Assembly (NCBI GenBank): GCA_964461295.1 | Contig: CAYWTX010000558.1 | Span: 1-23,707, forward strand | DNA from: CAYWTX01 sp964461295 | Lineage (GTDB): Bacteria > Planctomycetota > Phycisphaerae > SM23-33 | Length of the DNA: 23,707 bases | Direction of reading: 5' to 3' | Part shown: piece by piece, positions 14,892 through 20,948 of the stretch | Layout of the letters: each line of letters starts with the position of its first letter | How positions within the stretch are numbered: the first letter of the stretch is position 1 | Notes under the pieces: model-generated | What the model was told of the DNA's origin: nothing | Database searches by the model: none | The model's input: only the letters and a program-made list of their open reading frames with translations | Program-made: the position numbers and the translations under genes

Positions 14892-15029
14892 CTTACTCCG
14901 CCGTCACGAAATAGCTTGTTCACGTTTCCCAGGTGGCACAGGTCTCCGACCTGTGCTGCACAGCTTGGAAAGCTGTGCCGCCAAGACTGGCTTGCTCAGG
15001 TTATTTCGTGACGGACCCTTACTCCGCCG
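14892..15029. mobile_element. MITE-like palindromic element with terminal inverted repeats and flanking direct repeats
   Basis: CCGTCACGAAATA at 14901-14913 and its exact complement at 15002-15014 form 13-base terminal inverted repeats. CTTACTCCG flanks them as a direct repeat (14892-14900 and 15018-15026; match extends to 12 bases with CCG), resembling a target duplication with a 3-base offset on the right. The inner part is a double hairpin. No coding capacity. It lies between the lyase and sulfatase genes. The mobility call is inference. Confidence 0.5.
14932..14982. repeat. REP-like double hairpin
   Basis: GCACAGGTC 14936-14944 pairs perfectly with GACCTGTGC 14948-14956 (3-base loop). 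After one T, GCACAGCTT 14958-14966 pairs perfectly with AAGCTGTGC 14970-14978 (3-base loop). Outer bases GGTG 14932-14935 pair with CGCC 14979-14982 (one wobble), giving a clover-like fold. Two 9-base stems sharing GCACAG at their bases resemble dispersed REP elements mobilised by TnpA-REP transposases. Confidence 0.8.
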
Positions 15030-15097
15030 GGACGGGGCCCGCAAACGCGCGCCTGCGCCTCAGCAATGTTCCGCAGCGGGCTCGTTGGCGCGAGAAG

Positions 15098-16846
15098 CTA
15101 TCGCCCGAACTTGCCCAGGACGATCTTGCCGTCCTTGACGGTCACCGTCTGCTCCCCGACGGTCACCTTGTCGCCAAGCACCTGGGGCTTGGCGGGCTTG
15201 CCGCCGCCGAAGAAGCCGAAGGCGACCTTCGTGCCGGCGACCTCGACGACCTCGCCCTGCGCGCCCGGGCCGGTCTGCACCAGCATTGCGTCGGCGCCGC
15301 TGGCGCCGGAGAAGTCGATGGCCAGCGACGACCCGTTCGCGACGGCCAGGATGGTCGATCCGTCGGCCGCGGGGGCGAAATCGCCGGTGAACCCGCCGGA
15401 GGTCAGGCCCCAACGGGCGTTCTTGCCTCCGCACTGGACGAGGAGGCTGTTGTCGGCCTTGGATCCCATGTTGCCCCTCGTGGCGTGGGTCAACACGGAG
15501 ATGATCACGTCGCCGGAGTCCTTCCAGCGGTTGCGCCAGGCGTAGAACTTGCAGATGCTGTCGCGGTAGGCGTGCGGCAGGACCTCGCCGGGGTTCTTCT
15601 CTTTCATGCCCACCGGCCAGTTCACCAGCGACAGCACCGAGTGATGCGGATACGGCGAGGGCGCGTCGAGTCCGAAGCCGCCCTTGGCGTCGGCGTCCTT
15701 CAGGCCGCTGTGGTTGTAGAACCACAGCATCGCGGCCCTCTGGTCGTCGGAGGCGACGCCGAAGCCGATGCCGAAGTAGTTCCCGCCGCTCAGTCCCGCC
15801 CGCGCCCAGATGTTGTGCGGGTAGTCGCCTCGCTCGGGGAAGCTGGCGCGGAACTTGGCCGGGTCGCCCCCCAGCGCCGTCAGGAAGAACCACTTCAGCA
15901 CCGGCCACTGCGCGTTGGGCTTGGGCGAGTAGAATTCCTTGCCGTCGGCGATGCGCCACGCCTGGAGAGCGCTGGTGAAGATGATGTGGCTGGACATCGA
16001 GCCCGTGCCGTCGCCCTCGACAAAGAACCCGCCGTCGCCGAAGCCCTGGGTGAGGTTGATCTTCATGCAGCGCTCGCTGGCCTCCAGCAGCGGTTTGAGC
16101 TTGCTCATGTCCACGCCCGGGTCGTTCATGATGCCCATCAGCGCCATCGCGCCGCCGCCGACGATCATCCCCCAGTGGTTGCTGCCGGGGTGCTGGCGGT
16201 CGCCGCGGGCCAACTCAGGCAGGCTGCACCACTGCCCGGGGTTGTACTCGGCGATGGCCTTGGCCACCTTCGCGCGGTAGGCCTCGTCCCAGCCGTCGTA
16301 GCAGAGGTCGTATCCGACGGCCGTCCAACCGAGCGTCGGCCCATTGCGCAGGGCGCCGGTGGCCTTGGCGAACGTGTAGCGGGAGTCGAAGTTGGGCGTT
16401 CCCGCGAAGGCCTTCTCCATGCACTCCTTGCCCAGATCGGCGTACTTCTTGTCGCCGGTGAGCTGGTAGAGCATGCCGAACCCGGCCATGTGCGAGAAGC
16501 TGTAGACGCCGGCGGGGCCGCTTTCGTCGTCGCCCTTGGGCGCCGCCGCGCCGCCGATGCGGGGCATGCTCAGGCCGTCGCCGCCGTTGAGCTGCATGCG
16601 CAGGCGCTTCACGATGGCTTCGCCCTCGGGCGTCTTGGCCTTCTCGCGCAGCGCGGGCAGGTCGCTCTTGCGGAACAGCAGCCGCGGATGCTCGCCCGCC
16701 GCGGGCGCCTTGAAACCTTTGACTTCCACCGGCCAGCCCGCCAGTTCCGCCGGCGTCGGCTCGCGCTTGATGCCAGCCTGGGCCACCGACGCGAAGACGA
16801 ATGCCAATGCCACAAAGCCCCAGATCGCTCTCGACAGATGACCCAT
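15098..16846 (-). CDS. Exported heparinase II/III or alginate-lyase-like polysaccharide lyase
   Basis: The start ATG 16846 has AGGAG 7 bases upstream and gives a clean signal peptide (residues 1-24, cleavage after AQA), which the longer frame would bury. The product is 582 residues. HPRLLFRKSDLPALREKA (about 54-71) is the typical entry of alginate-lyase and heparinase II/III N-terminal alpha-toroid domains. NHWGMIVGGGAMALM and GDGGFFVEGDGTGS carry the toroid's conserved Asn-His-Trp and Gly-Gly regions. The C-terminal third is beta-rich, like the heparinase II/III C-terminal domain. Such enzymes cleave uronate-containing glycans by beta-elimination in the periplasm or outside. It is co-directional with sulfatase, HEAT and oxidoreductase genes, consistent with breakdown of a sulfated uronic-acid polymer. 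Catalytic residues were not fully mapped, so a non-catalytic family member is possible. Confidence 0.75.
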   Translation of the reverse strand: MGHLSRAIWGFVALAFVFASVAQAGIKREPTPAELAGWPVEVKGFKAPAAGEHPRLLFRKSDLPALREKAKTPEGEAIVKRLRMQLNGGDGLSMPRIGGAAAPKGDDESGPAGVYSFSHMAGFGMLYQLTGDKKYADLGKECMEKAFAGTPNFDSRYTFAKATGALRNGPTLGWTAVGYDLCYDGWDEAYRAKVAKAIAEYNPGQWCSLPELARGDRQHPGSNHWGMIVGGGAMALMGIMNDPGVDMSKLKPLLEASERCMKINLTQGFGDGGFFVEGDGTGSMSSHIIFTSALQAWRIADGKEFYSPKPNAQWPVLKWFFLTALGGDPAKFRASFPERGDYPHNIWARAGLSGGNYFGIGFGVASDDQRAAMLWFYNHSGLKDADAKGGFGLDAPSPYPHHSVLSLVNWPVGMKEKNPGEVLPHAYRDSICKFYAWRNRWKDSGDVIISVLTHATRGNMGSKADNSLLVQCGGKNARWGLTSGGFTGDFAPAADGSTILAVANGSSLAIDFSGASGADAMLVQTGPGAQGEVVEVAGTKVAFGFFGGGKPAKPQVLGDKVTVGEQTVTVKDGKIVLGKFGR

Positions 16847-16923
16847 TGCTGTTCTCCTGGACGCACCGGCGTCTGTTTGACACGGGACCGCACGAAGATG
16901 CCTTCTACTTGAACACGCCGCGT

Positions 16924-16940
16924 CGGCGAACGGTTCGCCG
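16924..16940. other. Hairpin in the HEAT-to-lyase spacer
   Basis: CGGCGAA 16924-16930 pairs with TTCGCCG 16934-16940 over a 3-base loop, 10 bases downstream of the HEAT gene stop on the minus strand. No T-run follows, so it may shape mRNA processing within the cluster and is not a clear terminator. Confidence 0.4.
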
Positions 16941-16949
16941 CCGCCCGAC

Positions 16950-19139
16950 TCACCTTGTTCCTGCCGGGGCCAGCATCCTCTGCGCATCGCCGATCAAGCG
17001 ATTGTCGGTCGTGGCTCGAATGGCCTTCTCCACCGCGGCCCGCACGGCCGGGGTGAGCTCGCCGATGCCCTTGGCGGCGACGATGACCGCGCCGGCCGCG
17101 TCGCGGGCCAGGTCCTTGTCGCCCAGTTGCGCGGCGGCAAGTTCCACCGCGCCAGCCAGCGGCACCCTGGCCACCGCGCCCAGGACCATCCGCCGGTCGT
17201 CGGGCCTCTTCGCTGCCGCCATCGCCTCGCGACAGGCAGCCAGCTTCGCCTCGTCGGATTTCGCCTCCGGGATCAGCCGCACGTACCCGCGAAGGGCCAG
17301 CACCTGGAACGTCTCCGATTCGGCCGTCTTGGCCAGCTTGAGCAGATCGTCCGCCGCCGCGAGCGTGGGCCACTCGGCCATCGCCCGCACGGCGACCTCC
17401 TTCATCTCGGCGTCGGCGCCGAAAGCGTGCTGCCTCAGCATGCCCAGGCCGGCGTCGCGCTGCATCGCGCCCAGCGCACGCACCAGCGGCAGCTTGACCG
17501 CCCCGCTCGCCTTCGCGGCCGCGTCGGCCGTGGCCGCCGCCACGGCATCGCCCGCCGAACCCCGCCCCATCGTCATGAGGGCTTCCTCCGCGGCCTGGCG
17601 CAGCGTGTCGCTGCCCGCGCCGCTCACCCAGCCGATCACCGTCGCCGCCTGCTCCCTGCCGCCCATTGCTCCAACGGCCCGAATCGCCGCCACTCGTACC
17701 GCCTCGTCCTTGCCATCAACCGCCAACTTCAGCACGGCCGGGAGCTGCCCCACGGCCGCTCGTTCGCCCAGGATGCCGAGCAGCGCAACCTTGGCCTCGC
17801 CGGGCGCCTCCGGCAATGCGTCGGCCATCTCCTGCTCGACGTTCACCTGCTCCTTCAGGGCCGCAGCCAGATCGAGGGTCTTCAGTGCACCGATCAGTTC
17901 GCCCAGGAACGGCTGGTCCTTCTGGGCGATCAACCGCAGAACGTCCCGCACGAGTTGCCCTGGGCAGTCCGTCATCAGGCCGATGGCCTCGGCCGACGCC
18001 TTGCCGAATTCCGCCGACGGGTCCTTCATGCCTTCGTTGACGAACGGCATGGCACAGTAGCCGCCCTTTCGCGCCAGCAAGCGCAGGTACGCCAGCCGAC
18101 TGTCGGCGGGGGCGTCCTTCAGGCGATCCCAACACAGCTTCCAATGCCCTGAGGCAACAGCCGCCTGCACGGCGGCGACCGCGATGCGCCGATCCGCGCC
18201 GCGGGCGGCGGCGATGATGGCCGCAAGGGCGTCGTCGGCGGCGACCAGCCCCAGGCCCTCCATGGCCGCGCACTGCACATGAGGCGACTTGTCGTTGTTG
18301 CACAGGTGTAACAGCACGCGCTTCGCCTCAGCCTTCTTCCCAGCCTTCGCGAGGCATCGCCCAAGGGCCATGCAGGCGTCGGCGACCTGCGCCCGCTCGA
18401 AGGGCGTCTTGGCCTCCGCGGCGGCCTTCAGCATGGCGTCAATGCCGCCCGCGTCGCCGATGCGGCCGAGGGCCTGGGCGGCTGTGATCCGCACGTCGCG
18501 TTCCGGGTCGGCCAGGGCCTTGACCAGCTCGCCCGCGGAGGCGACGTCGCCTGTCTCGCCCAGGCCGCGAATGGCCGCCATGCGGCAGCGGCCCTTCGCC
18601 TGGGGCAGGGCCTTGCGCAGTTCCCCGGCCGCGGCGGGCCCGCCGATGGCCGACAGGGCCCCCACCGCGTAATCGCACAGATCCTCGTCGCTCAGCAGCT
18701 TGCCCAGTGCGAGCGCGGCATCGGCGTCGCCGACGGTCTGAAGCTGGCAGGCGACGAAGCCCTGCACCCACTTGGGGCGCTGGCTGCCCAGCGTCGAGGC
18801 CAGGGCGCCGACGAACACCCGGCGCTTGTCGGCGAGCTTGTCGTCGCCCAGCCACTGCGCCATGCCGTGCAGGACGTAGCGCGGCTTGAAGTTCTCCGCC
18901 GGCGGCGGGGCGAGCATGTCCACGACGGCCACGACGGCCGGGGCGCCGCCGGCGAGGACCTGCTCGAACAGCTTCTCCGCGTCGGCGCGGGCGGGCCCCT
19001 CAAACATGCTGTTGGCCGCGAAGGCGGGCATCTTGTCCACCAGCGCCGCCACGTCGGGCTTGGGGGCGGCGGCGTGGGAAACGGCGCACAGAGCGCCGAA
19101 CAAACCCAACGCGATCATCGTTGCACGCTTCATGTTCAT
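16950..19139 (-). CDS. Exported HEAT-repeat protein
   Basis: The start is ATG 19139 or ATG 19133 (AGGA lies 5 bases before the latter); either gives a signal peptide of about 22-25 residues ending near SHAAA. The 729-residue protein is built of helical repeats with HEAT or PBS-lyase-type spacing, for example RDVRITAAQALGRIGD (about 215-230), AAIRGLGETGD, VRVAAIRAVGAMGG and DYAVGALSAIGG. Such arrays are binding scaffolds, usually without catalysis. No enzyme domain was recognised. Planctomycetes often place exported HEAT proteins beside oxidoreductases and glycan enzymes. The inferred role is scaffold or binding in the periplasm for the neighbouring lyase pathway. It lies 87 bases after the oxidoreductase and 103 before the lyase gene, in the same direction. 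Confidence 0.85.
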   Translation of the reverse strand: MNMKRATMIALGLFGALCAVSHAAAPKPDVAALVDKMPAFAANSMFEGPARADAEKLFEQVLAGGAPAVVAVVDMLAPPPAENFKPRYVLHGMAQWLGDDKLADKRRVFVGALASTLGSQRPKWVQGFVACQLQTVGDADAALALGKLLSDEDLCDYAVGALSAIGGPAAAGELRKALPQAKGRCRMAAIRGLGETGDVASAGELVKALADPERDVRITAAQALGRIGDAGGIDAMLKAAAEAKTPFERAQVADACMALGRCLAKAGKKAEAKRVLLHLCNNDKSPHVQCAAMEGLGLVAADDALAAIIAAARGADRRIAVAAVQAAVASGHWKLCWDRLKDAPADSRLAYLRLLARKGGYCAMPFVNEGMKDPSAEFGKASAEAIGLMTDCPGQLVRDVLRLIAQKDQPFLGELIGALKTLDLAAALKEQVNVEQEMADALPEAPGEAKVALLGILGERAAVGQLPAVLKLAVDGKDEAVRVAAIRAVGAMGGREQAATVIGWVSGAGSDTLRQAAEEALMTMGRGSAGDAVAAATADAAAKASGAVKLPLVRALGAMQRDAGLGMLRQHAFGADAEMKEVAVRAMAEWPTLAAADDLLKLAKTAESETFQVLALRGYVRLIPEAKSDEAKLAACREAMAAAKRPDDRRMVLGAVARVPLAGAVELAAAQLGDKDLARDAAGAVIVAAKGIGELTPAVRAAVEKAIRATTDNRLIGDAQRMLAPAGTR

Positions 19140-19176
19140 CCTGCTTCCGTAGGGTTCTGCGAACCGCAAGCGGACT

Positions 19177-19225
19177 GACAATCGACAATCGACAACTGGC
19201 AATTGGCAATTGGCAATTGGCAATT
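19177..19225. repeat. Seven tandem heptamers between oxidoreductase and HEAT genes
   Basis: Units read GACAATC twice, GACAACT once, then GGCAATT four times, contiguous from 19177 to 19225. The array starts one base from the oxidoreductase stop. It is AT-rich against a GC-rich background. It could be a slippage-prone tract or a member of a dispersed intergenic repeat; a regulatory role is unproven. Confidence 0.85.
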
Positions 19226-19226
19226 C

Positions 19227-20510
19227 CTACACGTGCCACGGCGCCCGCATGGGCGGGTTCACCAGGCGGTTGGCCTCCGCGTCGCCAACGATCTCTTCCT
19301 TCACCGGGTCGAACTTGAACGCCCTCCCGGTGCGCACGGCGATGTTCGTCAGCAGCGAGATGCAATTGGTGCGGTGGGCATGCGTGACGGCGGCCACGTT
19401 GGGCGGCATCGACTTCAGTTCGGGAGCGCCTTGCGGGACGGCCGCGCGACGCAGCGAATCCATAATCCACGACGGGTCGCTGACCCAGCCGCCGCGCTGG
19501 CCGGCGCCCCGCTGGAAGTACACGCGCCCTCTGGGGCCTTCAATGAACAGCGATCGCCCCTGCGCATCGGAGGCGTGGGTGGACGGCTTCACGCCGCTGT
19601 CGAGCACCAGCGTCGTGCCGTCGGCGTACTTCAGCTTCGACTGATACCACATGCCCACCGCGTCGTCGTGCGCGGGCGGCGCGTCGGCCGAAACCTCCAC
19701 CGGCGAGGTCGCGTTCTTCTCGATGGCGGCCGTCATCATGTTCAGGACGTGCGGGGCCATGTCGCTCAGCCCGCCGCCGTCGTAGTCCCAGTAGCCGCGG
19801 AAACTGCCGTGCGTCCGATGGCGGTGGTAGGGCTTCATCGGCGCCGGACCGACGTACATGTCCCAGTCGAGGTCGGCCGGCACGGGCTCCGGCTGAACGT
19901 TCACCATCCCTCGCCACGCGGCGACCTTGAAGTTGCAGCCGATGCCTTGCGCCTCGTAGATGGTGACGGGCCTTCCGAGCAGCCCGCTGTGCCACGCCTT
20001 GCTCACCAGATCCCACGACGGGCCCTCGGTGTGCGCGCCGTAGCGGAAACCGACGTTGTACCGCCGGATCGCCTCGACGAACGCGCGGCCTTCGCCGATG
20101 GTCCGGGTGAGCGGCTTCTCACAGAACACATCCTTGCCCGCCTGGGCGGCCAGGATCGAGATCAGGGCGTGCCAGTGCGGCGGGGTCAGCACGCGGACCT
20201 CGTCCACGTCCCTGCGGTCCAGGATGTAGCGAAAGTCGGTGTAGCCCTCGGCCTTGGGCACGCTCTTGCGGGCCGAGGCCAGCCCGCTCGCCAGGCGGTT
20301 CTTGTCGACGTCGCAGACGGCGATCGAATCGCCGCGGATGAACCCCATGCCGCGCCCCAGGCCGATGGTGGCCGCGTAGCGCCGGTCGCTGGGGGCGGTC
20401 TTGCCGGGCCCGCCCAACACGTGCGGCGCCACGATGTGAAAGACCCCGACGCCCGCGGCGGCCGCCGCCGCCCGACCCAGGAATCGCCGCCGATCCATTG
20501 CGATTGCCAT
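19227..20510 (-). CDS. Tat-exported Gfo/Idh/MocA family oxidoreductase
   Basis: NAD(P)-dependent sugar or polyol oxidoreductase family. The 427-residue protein starts at ATG 20510 behind AGGTGAG. A twin-arginine signal (DRRRFLGRAAAAAAGVGVF, residues 6-24) marks folded export with bound cofactor. A dinucleotide fold follows with IGLGRGMGFIRG (49-60) in place of the usual GxGxxG, and acidic CDVD at 66-69. The family motif EKPL is at 131-134 (Lys132). C-terminal beta-sheet features include WDYDGGGLSDMAPH. Planctomycetes carry many such exported paralogues of unknown substrate, often in glycan loci. First gene of the minus cluster, divergent from the PQQ protein gene. The unusual nucleotide-binding loop means binding should not be assumed. 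Confidence 0.9.
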   Translation of the reverse strand: MAIAMDRRRFLGRAAAAAAGVGVFHIVAPHVLGGPGKTAPSDRRYAATIGLGRGMGFIRGDSIAVCDVDKNRLASGLASARKSVPKAEGYTDFRYILDRRDVDEVRVLTPPHWHALISILAAQAGKDVFCEKPLTRTIGEGRAFVEAIRRYNVGFRYGAHTEGPSWDLVSKAWHSGLLGRPVTIYEAQGIGCNFKVAAWRGMVNVQPEPVPADLDWDMYVGPAPMKPYHRHRTHGSFRGYWDYDGGGLSDMAPHVLNMMTAAIEKNATSPVEVSADAPPAHDDAVGMWYQSKLKYADGTTLVLDSGVKPSTHASDAQGRSLFIEGPRGRVYFQRGAGQRGGWVSDPSWIMDSLRRAAVPQGAPELKSMPPNVAAVTHAHRTNCISLLTNIAVRTGRAFKFDPVKEEIVGDAEANRLVNPPMRAPWHV

Positions 20511-20616
20511 GTCTCACCTCGTTGCTGGTTGAACCACGAAGGACGCGACAAAGCCCGCGAGCCAGAGTTTTTTCCGCCGCCACACTTCACCATTCTGCAA
20601 CAAGCAACCGTTCAGG

Positions 20617-20750
20617 CCCCTATCCAGGCTGAGGGTGTGAGGGGACTTCCTGGCACTGGGCGAGGACCTCTTCAGCCCAAGGGGCTGAGGGAATGAAGCC
20701 CAGGCAACGCCCTGGGGGGGGCCTGTCCGCCCTTCAGGCGGAGGATAGGC
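20617..20750. repeat. REP-like hairpin cluster in the divergent spacer
   Basis: Stems in order: CCCCT 20617-20621 with AGGGG 20640-20644; TCAGCCC 20672-20678 with GGGCTGA 20682-20688; CCCAGG 20699-20704 with CCTGGG 20711-20716; TCCGCC 20726-20731 with GGCGGA 20737-20742, with GCCT/AGGC at the outer ends. The arrangement resembles dispersed palindromic elements known from planctomycete genomes. The rest of the 438-base spacer (20511-20948) shows a T6 run at 20568-20573 and a weak promoter; no gene was found. Confidence 0.7.
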
Positions 20751-20835
20751 CGCCGACTGACCCCTTTCGCTTCGCTGAATTGCTGCTTGCCAGAAGAACC
20801 AAGCACACCCGACGGCGGGAGCGATGGCGGATTTC

Positions 20836-20866
20836 TTGGCACTCCATCGCCAAGGCGGGGTTATAC
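20836..20866 (+). promoter_or_regulatory. Weak promoter candidate for the PQQ-domain gene
   Basis: TTGGCA at 20836-20841 and TTATAC at 20861-20866 are separated by 19 bases, longer than the optimum. A 7-base inverted repeat (GCGATGG 20821-20827 with CCATCGC 20844-20850) overlaps the -35 hexamer and could be an operator. The coding start follows 83 bases later. Confidence 0.3.
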
Positions 20867-20948
20867 GCGTAGTTCCCAATCGCGAAACGAACTGAATGGC
20901 AGGAATCTGCGCGCGTGCGTTGCCGTGCATGTACAGCGAGGACATCGA

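Noticed and set aside
14933..16912. 659-codon plus-strand open frame opposite the lyase gene
   Set aside because: It spans the palindromic element and the lyase gene in antisense; composition is typical of a GC-rich shadow.
19177..19225. CRISPR array
   Set aside because: The units are contiguous heptamers without spacers.
20568..20573. T6 run as an intrinsic terminator
   Set aside because: No stable stem directly precedes it on the plus strand.
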